Shown here: positions 8,151-16,152 of the stretch, one piece after another
How the letters are laid out: each line of letters starts with the position of its first letter
Numbering within the stretch: the stretch's first letter is position 1
Source: JADJPL01 sp964607915
Lineage (GTDB): Bacteria; Bacteroidota; Bacteroidia; Chitinophagales; Saprospiraceae
Assembly: GCA_964607915.1 (NCBI GenBank)
Contig: CAZSMU010000003.1
Span: 1-60,928, forward strand
Direction: 5' to 3'
Length of the DNA: 60,928 nucleotides
Notes under the pieces: model-generated
Seen by the model: only the letters and a program-made list of their open reading frames with translations
Databases searched by the model: none
Told to the model about the DNA's origin: nothing
Program-made: the position numbers and the translations under genes

Positions 8151-10307
8151 TTATGTGCGGTCCATAATTTCTGCGAATTCTGCCTCCGTCAGGATGCGGA
8201 CGGTACCGAGCTCCCGGGCTTTTTTCAACTTGGAGCCCGCCTCTTCGCCGACGACGAGGATATTCAGGTTGGCGCTTACGGCACTGAGCACTTTGGCACC
8301 GGCTGCTTCTGCTTTGAGCTGGGCTTCCTTGCGGCCCATCGTCGCCAGCGTACCCGTGAACAGAATCGTCTGTCCGGCCAGCGGGGCGTCGGGGGAAGCG
8401 GACAGCGGAAGGTCCTCCGGCGTTTGCCGTAGGTTGACCCCGAGCACTTCCATTTCTTCCAGCATCTTTACATTGCGCGGGTTTTGGAAGAAGCGCATCA
8501 CATTTTCCGCCACTACGGGTCCGACGTCGCGAATATCCAGGAAGTCCTCCGTTTTCCATTCGGCTAATTCCAGCACATGGCCCACTTTGGCAGCGAGCAG
8601 CCTGGATACCTTCTTCCCCAGGTGATGGATGCTCAGGCTATGCAGAAGCCTGTACAGAGGCTTCTTTTTCGCAGCCTCCACCGCTGTGCGGAGGTTGGCC
8701 GCCGATTTCTTTCCGAAACCTTCCAGGTTGGCAATGCGCTCGTAGTCCAGGCGATATACGTCGGGCAGGCTCCTCAGCCATCCCAGGTCGTAGAAGCGCT
8801 CTACATTTGCTTTGCCCAGTCCTTCGATATCCATAGCGTCTTTAGAAACATGGAAGATGAGGCGCTGTAAGTCCTGTGCCCCACAGACACAATGCGGGCA
8901 GCGCCATGCAGCTTCCCCTTCTTCCCGCACCAGGCGCACGGGCTCGGCGCTGTCGTTCACGGGACAAAACTCCGGGAAGCGGATAGGTTGTTCTTCTCCC
9001 TTGCGCAGTTCGGGAAGCGCTTTTACGATGTACGGGATGACATCGCCGGCGCGTTCTACCAATACCGTATCGCCCGTGCGCAGGTCTTTATCGCGGATAA
9101 AGTCTTCGTTATGCAGCGATACCGAAGACACCCGGACACCTGCCAGCGCTACGGGAGAGAGTTTCGCCACCGGTGTGATAGAGCCTATTTTACCCACCTG
9201 GTACTCTACGCTCAGGAGCGTGGTGGTCGCCTGTTTTGCCTGAAACTTGAACGCGATGGCCCAGCGCGGGTGATGGGCTGTGAAACCTGCCCGTTCCTGG
9301 AGTTCGCGGCTGTTGAGCTTGGCGACCATCCCGTCAATTTCGTAGGGGTATTCGTCGCGGCGCTCCTGCCAGTCCTTGCAAAATTCGATGACCCCGGCGA
9401 TATTTTTGCACACTTTCCGCTCTTTCTCCGGCACCTTGAACCCCAGTTGTGCCAAGGCATTCAGGCTCTCCCAGTGGGTGGCAAAATCGCCCATCCGGTT
9501 CGTACCTGAGGTATCTTCCGCAAAACCCAGGGTATAGATAAATGCTTCCAGACCGCGCCGTCCGACCTCTTTAGGGTCTTTCATGCGCAGGCTGCCCGTC
9601 GCTGCATTGCGCGGATTGGCAAAAAGCGTCAGCCCCTCGTCGGCGCGCTCCTCGTTTATGCGTTTGAAAACATCCTTCCGGATAATTGCCTCTCCCCTGA
9701 GCTCAACCCGGTATAAGCCCCATTTGGAAAACGGCGCCTGGTGGGGAATAGACCCGATCTCCCGGGCGTTGAGCGTCATTTCTTCTCCTAATTCGCCATT
9801 GCCGCGGGTAGCAGCGCGCACCAGCGCATCGCCTTCATAGACGAGCGCGATGCTGCCCCCGTCGAACTTGGGCTCGACCGAGTACTCTACATCTGCATCC
9901 TCGGGCAGGTTGAGCAGGCGCTTCAACTGCTCGTCCCAATCGCGCAGGTCCTCCGGGTCGTAGGAGTTGGCCAAAGATAACATGGGTGATAAATGGCGGA
10001 CGTTCACCCCTGAAGCCGCTTCTCCCCCGCCCCGCGCCGACAGGTCGGAAGCAACCCGCTGGGTAGGGGAATCCGGGTCCGTCAGTTCCGGATATTCTTT
10101 TTCGATCTGCCCCAGTTGCCGGAAGAGCTGGTCAAACTCAAAATCGCTGATGAGCGGATCGTTCTGAATGTAGTATTTCCATTCGTGGAAACGAATCAAC
10201 TCGCGCAATTCGGCTACCTGCAAAGCAGGGATAGCAGCTCCTTTACCGGAAAGGTAGGCCTTGGAACGCTCAAAAAGGACATGCTGCTGTTCGGGGGTGT
10301 AAGCCAT
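8151..10307 (-). CDS. ligA: NAD-dependent DNA ligase
   Basis: LigA seals nicks in duplex DNA during replication and repair, using NAD. The 718-residue protein has the adenylation motif EPKFDGGS with the nucleophile Lys147, then the OB-fold, zinc-binding, helix-hairpin-helix and C-terminal BRCT (about 640-715) regions. The zinc site is unusual. The family pattern is Cys-x2-Cys followed by two more Cys. Here the first pair reads CPVN (Cys448, Asn451) and the second cluster reads CPHCVC (Cys470, 473, 475), so the extra Cys may replace the missing ligand. It is somewhat longer than the usual 670 or so residues. Confidence 0.96.
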   Translation of the reverse strand: MAYTPEQQHVLFERSKAYLSGKGAAIPALQVAELRELIRFHEWKYYIQNDPLISDFEFDQLFRQLGQIEKEYPELTDPDSPTQRVASDLSARGGGEAASGVNVRHLSPMLSLANSYDPEDLRDWDEQLKRLLNLPEDADVEYSVEPKFDGGSIALVYEGDALVRAATRGNGELGEEMTLNAREIGSIPHQAPFSKWGLYRVELRGEAIIRKDVFKRINEERADEGLTLFANPRNAATGSLRMKDPKEVGRRGLEAFIYTLGFAEDTSGTNRMGDFATHWESLNALAQLGFKVPEKERKVCKNIAGVIEFCKDWQERRDEYPYEIDGMVAKLNSRELQERAGFTAHHPRWAIAFKFQAKQATTTLLSVEYQVGKIGSITPVAKLSPVALAGVRVSSVSLHNEDFIRDKDLRTGDTVLVERAGDVIPYIVKALPELRKGEEQPIRFPEFCPVNDSAEPVRLVREEGEAAWRCPHCVCGAQDLQRLIFHVSKDAMDIEGLGKANVERFYDLGWLRSLPDVYRLDYERIANLEGFGKKSAANLRTAVEAAKKKPLYRLLHSLSIHHLGKKVSRLLAAKVGHVLELAEWKTEDFLDIRDVGPVVAENVMRFFQNPRNVKMLEEMEVLGVNLRQTPEDLPLSASPDAPLAGQTILFTGTLATMGRKEAQLKAEAAGAKVLSAVSANLNILVVGEEAGSKLKKARELGTVRILTEAEFAEIMDRT

Positions 10308-10379
10308 ATAGAGTTGTTTTCAGGCATGAACGCACCGGAGGGCCGGCAGGTTTACAAAACCGGGCTGCGGGGGCTCCCA

Positions 10380-10985
10380 TCAGGAATCTTTCCACTTCCA
10401 GAGGTAATAACACGCATAAGAGCGATAAGGTCGCCAGGGTTCTGCGATGCGCTCCATTTCGCGCAATAGTGCTTTTCCGCTCTGCTCCAGTCCATAGAGC
10501 CGCTTCATCCCCTGCTGTATGCCCAAATCCCCTACCGGGAACACGTCGGGACGGTTGAGGGAGAACATGAGCAGCATCTCGACCGTCCAGGTACCTACCC
10601 CTTTTATCCGGGTGAGCTCATGCAGGATATCCGCATCGCTGAGGGTATGGATAGCGTCCTCCCATTGGGGTTGTTCGGCAAAAAAGGCAGCTACGTTCCG
10701 CACATACGCTGCTTTTTGCCGGGAAAGCCCCACGGAATACAACCTTTCGTCGGGCATAGCCACCAGTGTGTGTATTTCGGGCCGCCCCTCCGGAAAGAGG
10801 GTACAAAAACGCCCAAAGATGGTTGCGGCGGCCTTCACCGATAGCTGCTGCGACACGATAGATTCCAGCAGGTCGCAAAAAATCCCCTGTCCGGATGCTT
10901 CCCGGTATGGGAAAGGCATGGTGTCCAACAGGGGGCGCAAGCGTTCGTCGGCAGACAGATGGGCGAGTACAAGTTCTGGTTGCAT
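10380..10985 (-). CDS. DNA-3-methyladenine glycosylase II (AlkA/HhH-GPD family)
   Basis: This base-excision repair enzyme removes alkylated purines such as 3-methyladenine. The 201-residue protein has the helix-hairpin-helix motif LTRIKGVGTWTVEMLL. About 15 residues later comes the catalytic aspartate in VFPVGDLGI. It lacks the extra N-terminal domain of E. coli AlkA and resembles the short bacterial form. It lies 72 bases upstream of ligA on the same strand, a plausible DNA-repair pairing. The segment between the genes holds nothing recognised. Confidence 0.88.
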   Translation of the reverse strand: MQPELVLAHLSADERLRPLLDTMPFPYREASGQGIFCDLLESIVSQQLSVKAAATIFGRFCTLFPEGRPEIHTLVAMPDERLYSVGLSRQKAAYVRNVAAFFAEQPQWEDAIHTLSDADILHELTRIKGVGTWTVEMLLMFSLNRPDVFPVGDLGIQQGMKRLYGLEQSGKALLREMERIAEPWRPYRSYACYYLWKWKDS

Positions 10986-11071
10986 ATACCAAGGAAGAAA
11001 TTTACAGACAAGTCTAACAAAAAAACCTACGCGGTACCTTTCCTTGTTTGTATTTTTCGGTTTTTTACAAC

Positions 11072-11149
11072 AGACTTATTGTGAGGGGGATCATCGAGGA
11101 GTCAAAAAGGCCCTTTTTTCCCAGCCCGCTGACCCCTCGCAACAAGTCT
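11072..11149 (+). repeat. Dispersed palindromic repeat, copy B (full-length reference)
   Basis: This 78-bp imperfect palindrome starts AGACTTATTGTGAGGGG and ends CCCCTCGCAACAAGTCT. The centre reads GTCAAAAAGGCCC and then a T-run. The two halves pair along most of their length, so the whole unit could fold as one long hairpin. It lies between divergent genes (alkA-like and the subtilase), where a terminator is not expected. A possible scar, AGACAAGTCT, lies at 11006-11015. Confidence 0.85.
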
Positions 11150-11165
11150 GATATTTTCAATCCGC

Positions 11166-12977
11166 ATGTTCACTTCCGCATCCATCGCCGCGAGGGCGGC
11201 CACATTCTTCCCTGTTCTGTTTGTCTGCCTGATTCCTTTTACTCAGGTGTCGGGCCAGGGCAGTTTTGCCTACACCCAAAAAGTGGATCCAAGGCTCCAA
11301 AATGTACTCCGGCAAGAAGGGAAAGCGGAGGCCCTCGTCGTATTCCGCGAACAGGCGCAACTCGAATCGGCCGCCCATCTTCCGGGAAAAGAGGCCAAGG
11401 GCGTATATGTGTTCCGCCAGCTACAGGCTACGGCCGAAAAAGTACAGTCGGGTGTCCGCGAATGGCTACGTCGCAGTGGAATCGCGCACCATTCGTTTTT
11501 TATCGCCAATGCCCTCTACCTGCCCCAGGCTGATCCTGTGCTAATCGAACGGTTAGCCCAGCGTCCTGAAGTGGCCCAAATCATCGAAAATGGCCGTCTG
11601 CTGGTGCCGGAAGCAGAGGAAACCCCTCCAACTCCGGCATTGCGCATGGGGATTGAATGGGGCCTCAACAAGATTCAGGCCCCTGCTGTATGGGCCATGG
11701 GCTATACGGGTAAAGGCATCGTAGTGGGCGGACAGGATACCGGCTACGACTGGATCCACCCTACCATCCGAAAGCAATACCGCGGCTGGCTGCGCGACAC
11801 CAGCGCCAACCACGCCTACAACTGGCACGATGCCATCCGCTCGTACAGCCCCCTGCACAGAGATACGGTCAACCCCTGTGGGCTCAACCTGCTCAAGCCC
11901 TGTGATGACAACAGCCACGGCACCCACACGATGGGCACGATGGTGGGCGACGATGGCCAGGGCAATCAGATTGGCGTAGCCCCGGGCGCCACCTGGATTG
12001 GCTGCCGCAACATGGAGCGCGGCTACGGCAGCCCTTTCACTTACCTGGAATGTTTCCAGTGGTTCCTCGCCCCCACCGATGCCACGAACAATGCCCCCAA
12101 CCCCAAACTCGCCCCTGACGTAATCAACAACTCCTGGGGCTGCCCAAGCCTGGAAGGTTGTAACCCAAGCAACTACTCGCTGCTGGAAACCGCTGTGAAC
12201 AACCTGCGCGCCGCCGGGATTTTCGTCGTCATTTCCGCCGGAAATGACGGGCCTTCGTGCATGTCTATTGCCGACCCTCCTGCTATCTTTCCCGCGGGGT
12301 TCGCGGTGGGGGCCAGCAACTCCCTGGACACCATCGCGCGCTTCAGTTCGCGCGGCCCCGTCGTGGATCAAAGCAAAAGCAAGACCTATCCCAAGCCCGA
12401 CGTCGTGGCACCGGGCGTCGCAGTGCGTTCTGCCATCCGCAACAACGGCTTTGCCAGTCTCAACGGCACCAGCATGGCCGGGCCGCACGTCGCCGGAGCC
12501 GTAGCGCTGATCCTGTCGGCCAACCCCCGCCTGCGGGGAAATGTAGCCCGCATCGAATCCATCCTGAAGAGCACCGCGCGCCCCATCACCAGCCCGGAAA
12601 GCTGCGGGGGGTTTCCGGGAGATTCTATCCCCAACGCTACCTACGGCTATGGGCGCATCAACGTGCTCGCGGCCGTGCAAGCCGCCCTCCAAATCACTAC
12701 CCCGACCCGCGAAGAACAAGCCCCGCAGGCCCTGCGCGTCTTCCCCAACCCTGCACAGGATATCGTCACCCTGGAAACCGGCCTCTTTGAAGGCGTCGGG
12801 CGCTTCACCCTCTGGGATCTCTCCGGGAAAGTATGCCTGCAACGCGAAGTCGAATCCTGGGGGGACCCCTTTGTCAGTTTTGAGCTGCCGGCACTGCAGC
12901 AGGGCATGTACTTCTACCGCTGGCAGGGCGGCAATTCCCTGTACAGCGGAAAACTGCTCATCCAGGGCCAGCGTTAA
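11166..12977 (+). CDS. Secreted subtilisin-family serine protease with type IX sorting domain
   Basis: The 603-residue protein has a signal peptide (to about residue 30), a propeptide-like region (about 50-145) and an S8 peptidase domain. The catalytic triad is visible: Asp191 in GGQDTGYDW, His251 in NSHGTHTMG and Ser436 in NGTSMAGPHVAG. The final 80 or so residues begin LRVFPNPAQDIVTLE and end in a beta-rich segment, which is the type A sorting domain of the type IX system. It should therefore cross the outer membrane and be anchored or released at the surface. It probably acts in extracellular protein breakdown; its substrate is unknown. Confidence 0.93.
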   Translation: MFTSASIAARAATFFPVLFVCLIPFTQVSGQGSFAYTQKVDPRLQNVLRQEGKAEALVVFREQAQLESAAHLPGKEAKGVYVFRQLQATAEKVQSGVREWLRRSGIAHHSFFIANALYLPQADPVLIERLAQRPEVAQIIENGRLLVPEAEETPPTPALRMGIEWGLNKIQAPAVWAMGYTGKGIVVGGQDTGYDWIHPTIRKQYRGWLRDTSANHAYNWHDAIRSYSPLHRDTVNPCGLNLLKPCDDNSHGTHTMGTMVGDDGQGNQIGVAPGATWIGCRNMERGYGSPFTYLECFQWFLAPTDATNNAPNPKLAPDVINNSWGCPSLEGCNPSNYSLLETAVNNLRAAGIFVVISAGNDGPSCMSIADPPAIFPAGFAVGASNSLDTIARFSSRGPVVDQSKSKTYPKPDVVAPGVAVRSAIRNNGFASLNGTSMAGPHVAGAVALILSANPRLRGNVARIESILKSTARPITSPESCGGFPGDSIPNATYGYGRINVLAAVQAALQITTPTREEQAPQALRVFPNPAQDIVTLETGLFEGVGRFTLWDLSGKVCLQREVESWGDPFVSFELPALQQGMYFYRWQGGNSLYSGKLLIQGQR

Positions 12978-12981
12978 TAAT

Positions 12982-13057
12982 AGACTTGCTGTAAGGGGAT
13001 CACCGAAGGGTCAAAAAGGCCCTTTTTCCCTCTTCGCTGCCCCCTCGCAACAAGTCT
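12982..13057 (+). repeat. Dispersed palindromic repeat, copy C
   Basis: This full-length copy (76 bp) runs from AGACTTGCTGTAAGGGG to CCCCTCGCAACAAGTCT, with the core GGGTCAAAAAGGCCC. It starts five bases after the subtilase stop and ends 29 bases before trhO, both on the plus strand. Confidence 0.85.
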
Positions 13058-13086
13058 GGACTTGTCGTATAAATATGTTTTGCGCC

Positions 13087-14136
13087 ATGAAATCATTGCA
13101 TAACCGCATCAACAACCAACTGCTCAAGGAAAAATCCCTGGCCGATCCGGAGCCCCGGCTCACCCTCTCTTTCTATTGCTACCACCATCTCCAGGACCCC
13201 GCGGCGTTCCGCGACTTCCTCTACCTGAAGCTACAGGAGCACCGGGTATTCGGACGCATCTATGTGGCCGGGGAGGGCATCAACGCACAAATCTCCGTCC
13301 CGGAGGCCTGCTTCGAAGCCTTCCGGGAAACCCTCTACAGCATCCCCTGGCTCGACGGGGTGCGCCTCAATATCGCAGTGGATACCAGAGCCAAATCCTT
13401 CTTTAAACTAACCATCAAGGTACGCCCCAAAGTCGTCGCCGATGGGCTCAACGACGATAGCTTTGACGTCACCAGAAGAGGGAAAGCCCTAAAAGCCAAA
13501 GAGTTCAATGAACTCACCGACCAACCCGACACGATTATCGTAGATATGCGCAACCACTACGAAAGCGAAGTCGGCTACTTCAAAGGCGCCATACGCCCGG
13601 AGGTGGAAACCTTCCGCGAAGCACTGCCCATCGTAGAAAAAATGCTGGAAAGCGATAAAGACCGCAATATCATCATGTATTGCACTGGCGGGATTCGCTG
13701 CGAAAAAGCCAGTGCATACTACCTGCACCGCGGCTTCAAAAATGTACACATGGTGGACGGAGGAATCATTGACTATGCCCGGCAGTGTCAGCAACAAGGT
13801 CTGGAAAACAAGTTCATCGGCGTCAATTTCGTCTTCGACGAACGCCTTGGCGAACGCATTTCGCCACAGGTCGTCGCACACTGCCACCAGTGCGGAGCGC
13901 CCTGCGATACCCATAAAAACTGCGCCAACGACGCCTGCCACCTCCTTTTCATCCAGTGCCCCCCATGTGCCGAAGCTTGGCACGACTGCTGCTCAAAGGC
14001 CTGCAGCGATTTTATCCAGCTCCCAGCGGAGGAGCGCGAACGCCTTAAACCCACTCTTAGCTTCCACGGCTCCGCCTTCGGAAAAGGGCGCTACAAGGCT
14101 TCTCTTCGCGGAGAGGGGCTGAGCTTGCGAAGATAA
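13087..14136 (+). CDS. trhO: tRNA uridine(34) hydroxylase, rhodanese-related (TrhO/YceA)
   Basis: TrhO catalyses oxygen-dependent hydroxylation of uridine 34 in tRNA anticodons. The 349-residue protein begins with the YceA N-terminal domain (GRIYVAGEGINAQISVPE). The rhodanese domain follows, with the active-site loop MYCTGGIRCEKA and the segment VGYFKGAIRPEVETFREA. The C-terminal region is rich in Cys (CHQCGAPCDTHKNC and later CPPC, CC), a probable metal site typical of the family. The start at 13087 was chosen because the ATG twelve bases earlier overlaps a promoter-like TATGTTTTG. Copy C of the repeat lies just upstream. Confidence 0.92.
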   Translation: MKSLHNRINNQLLKEKSLADPEPRLTLSFYCYHHLQDPAAFRDFLYLKLQEHRVFGRIYVAGEGINAQISVPEACFEAFRETLYSIPWLDGVRLNIAVDTRAKSFFKLTIKVRPKVVADGLNDDSFDVTRRGKALKAKEFNELTDQPDTIIVDMRNHYESEVGYFKGAIRPEVETFREALPIVEKMLESDKDRNIIMYCTGGIRCEKASAYYLHRGFKNVHMVDGGIIDYARQCQQQGLENKFIGVNFVFDERLGERISPQVVAHCHQCGAPCDTHKNCANDACHLLFIQCPPCAEAWHDCCSKACSDFIQLPAEERERLKPTLSFHGSAFGKGRYKASLRGEGLSLRR

Positions 14137-14202
14137 GACTTGTGGCGTAGCGGATCATCGAGGGGGTCAAAAAGACCCTTTTCCTCTCCACACAACAAGT
14201 TT
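14136..14202 (+). repeat. Dispersed palindromic repeat, copy D
   Basis: This copy has the most regular core, GGGTCAAAAAGACCC, a 5-bp stem around AAAAA. The left arm is AGACTTGTGGCGTAGCGG and the right arm is a degenerate CACACAACAAGTTT. It overlaps the last base of the trhO stop codon and lies just before the 21-bp palindrome of the next gene. Confidence 0.75.
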
Positions 14203-14208
14203 GTCAAA

Positions 14209-14251
14209 TTTTTATGCAAATTCGGAATTAAATTCCGAATTTGCATAAAAA
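14209..14251. promoter_or_regulatory. Perfect 21-bp inverted repeat before the DUF4143 ATPase gene
   Basis: The left arm TTTTTATGCAAATTCGG (first 17 bases) continues to 14229, position 14230 is a single central A, and the right arm 14231-14251 is its exact complement. It ends 12 bases before the ATG at 14264. It could be an operator for a dimeric regulator or an RNA hairpin that hides the ribosome binding region. Its base composition is much more AT-rich than the surroundings. Confidence 0.7.
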
Positions 14252-14263
14252 TAAGCGTACGCT

Positions 14264-15430
14264 ATGATTCACAGACAATTGGAGGTCAAGGCGCAGATAC
14301 TGCTCGAAAAATTTCCTTTATTAGTCCTCACCGGGCCCCGGCAATCGGGAAAAACCACGCTGGCGCAGCAATTGCGCCCGGATTACCGCTACGTCAATCT
14401 CGAACTTGCCGAAAACCAGGACTTTGCACAAAGCGATCCCCATGGTTTCCTGCAATCCTACCAGGGCGGCGTCATCCTCGACGAGGTACAGTATGTACCC
14501 CAACTTTTTCCCTATCTGAAACACTACACGGACCGGCGCAATCGGGCAGGTGAATACATCCTGACTGGCTCACAGCACTTCCTGCTCATGGAAAAAATCG
14601 CGCAATCGCTCGCCGGGAGGATAGGGCTCCTCCAACTACTGCCCTTATCTCTAAGCGAACTCCACCGCGCAGGTATCCGGCCCCCCTCTGCCGGTACTTT
14701 TTCGTTTACAGGAGGTTATCCACGTATCTATGACCGCGGTATAGAGCCCCAGGACTTTTATCCCGGTTATATTCAAACCTACGTCGAACGCGACGTCCGG
14801 CAAATGATTCGGATAAACGACCTGCTTTTGTTCCGCCAGTTCCTGGCGGCCTGTGCCGGGCGGATAGGGCAAGTGGTCAATTTCAGCGCGTTAGGCAATA
14901 TACTCGGGGTAGATGCCAAAACGGTAAAATCATGGATAGGTATCCTCGAAGCCAGTTTTATCCTGTACCTGCTACCCCCTTACCACCGAAATTTTGACAA
15001 GCGCATCATCAAATCGCCCAAGCTGTATTTTTACGATACCGGCCTCGCCTGCTCCTTGTTGAACATCCAGACAGCGGAACAAATAGAGCAACACTTCGCA
15101 AAGGGAGCCCTATTCGAGAACATGATTCTCTCCGAACTGCTCAAAGCTACCTACCACAACGGTCAAAAACCTGCATTCTTTTTTTGGCAAGACAGCAACC
15201 TGCGGGAAATAGACCTTCTCATAGAGTCGGGTCCAACCCTCAAAGCCGTCGAAATAAAGGCTGGTATGACCATTACCCCGGGCTTTTTTAAAAACCTGAT
15301 GGCATTTCAGAAACTCAATACCCAGACCCCAACCGATCTCTATCTGATTTATGGAGGAGATACCCCTCAGTTGCGCCGCGATTTGAGCATCCTCCCCTGG
15401 GACAGCTGCACCCGGATACTGGAAGTTTAA
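14264..15430 (+). CDS. AAA family ATPase with C-terminal DUF4143 domain
   Basis: The 388-residue protein has a P-loop ATPase domain (Walker A TGPRQSGKTTLAQQL, Walker B GGVILDEVQYVP, sensor motif ILTGSQHFLLM). It ends in a DUF4143 domain containing REIDLLIESG and LKAVEIKAG, which resembles a PD-(D/E)xK nuclease core. Genes of this family are common, are often single and scattered in distribution, and their function is unknown; roles in DNA metabolism or as mobile accessory genes have been suggested. The gene stands alone between trhO and a converging lipoprotein gene and has a striking palindrome at its 5' end. Confidence 0.85.
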   Translation: MIHRQLEVKAQILLEKFPLLVLTGPRQSGKTTLAQQLRPDYRYVNLELAENQDFAQSDPHGFLQSYQGGVILDEVQYVPQLFPYLKHYTDRRNRAGEYILTGSQHFLLMEKIAQSLAGRIGLLQLLPLSLSELHRAGIRPPSAGTFSFTGGYPRIYDRGIEPQDFYPGYIQTYVERDVRQMIRINDLLLFRQFLAACAGRIGQVVNFSALGNILGVDAKTVKSWIGILEASFILYLLPPYHRNFDKRIIKSPKLYFYDTGLACSLLNIQTAEQIEQHFAKGALFENMILSELLKATYHNGQKPAFFFWQDSNLREIDLLIESGPTLKAVEIKAGMTITPGFFKNLMAFQKLNTQTPTDLYLIYGGDTPQLRRDLSILPWDSCTRILEV

Positions 15431-15445
15431 GGTGGCGTAACCTGC

Positions 15446-16027
15446 TCACCGGTTCCCCATCACATCCCTTGCCATGTAGAGGTAGGGCTTCCAGTACTTG
15501 CTCGCCAGTACATCTTCCACCAGGACGCCCCGGGAGGTAGTGCTGTGAATGACCCAGAGTTGATTCCCCCGGTTTTCTACCACCAGTGAAACGTGGAACG
15601 GCTGCTCGCTGCTGCTGCGCCGGTAAAAGACCAAATCCCCGGACCGGGCCTGTTCTACGGGGATTTCCCGGCCCTGCCTGGCCTGGTCGCGCGCACTCGC
15701 CGACAAAGTAACCCCGAAGTTGCCGAGTACATACCCCGTGAAGCCCGAACAGTCGAATCCGTTTTCGGGTTTCTTGCCGGCGTACACATAGCTCGTGCCC
15801 ACAAAGCGCTTCGCATAATCTGCAATATCCCTGCGCAATACAGCTTCTCTGTCGTAACCGGGCACCGGGGAACGCTCCGGCTCTGGGTACCGCTCCGGCT
15901 CGGCTGCAGGCTGCGTCGCCTCTTCTTTGGGGCGATCGGTGGTCAAATCTTTGATAAAGGCGCAACTGTTCAGTCCGCTGATAGCTACGAGCAGGATACA
16001 CAGGCGCAGGATGGATTTAAGAGGCAT
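15446..16027 (-). CDS. NlpC/P60 family lipoprotein, probable cell-wall peptidase
   Basis: The 193-residue protein has a lipoprotein signal ending in LNSC at about residue 22. It then has a charged Pro/Glu-rich linker and a C40 (NlpC/P60) domain. The catalytic Cys is in FDCSGFTGYVL. A His lies in FHVSLVVEN and a further conserved His in WVIHSTTSRGV. Such enzymes cleave peptide bonds in peptidoglycan stems. It should sit in the outer membrane facing the periplasm. It converges on the ATPase gene, with 15 bases between the stop codons. Confidence 0.88.
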   Translation of the reverse strand: MPLKSILRLCILLVAISGLNSCAFIKDLTTDRPKEEATQPAAEPERYPEPERSPVPGYDREAVLRRDIADYAKRFVGTSYVYAGKKPENGFDCSGFTGYVLGNFGVTLSASARDQARQGREIPVEQARSGDLVFYRRSSSEQPFHVSLVVENRGNQLWVIHSTTSRGVLVEDVLASKYWKPYLYMARDVMGNR

Positions 16028-16065
16028 AGGAAATGGTTTTGAGGAATAAAGAGGAAAAGATTATC

Positions 16066-16131
16066 AGACGGATGGCGAGGGGGATTCTCGCGGCGGGAAA
16101 AAAGGCTGTGGATTCCCCTCGCAACCAGTCT
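16066..16131. repeat. Dispersed palindromic repeat, copy E
   Basis: This 66-bp copy runs from AGACGGATGGCGAGGGGG to TTCCCCTCGCAACCAGTCT. The centre (GGGAAAAAAGGC) is too worn to fix the orientation. It lies between two minus-strand genes, upstream of the NlpC/P60 gene. Confidence 0.7.
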
Positions 16132-16152
16132 GGTATAAGCTGCCCAATCCGT

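Noticed and set aside
14264..15430. The DUF4143 ATPase as a transposase gene with the palindrome as its terminal repeat
   Set aside because: The protein has AAA ATPase motifs, not a transposase domain, and no matching terminal repeat was seen at its 3' end.
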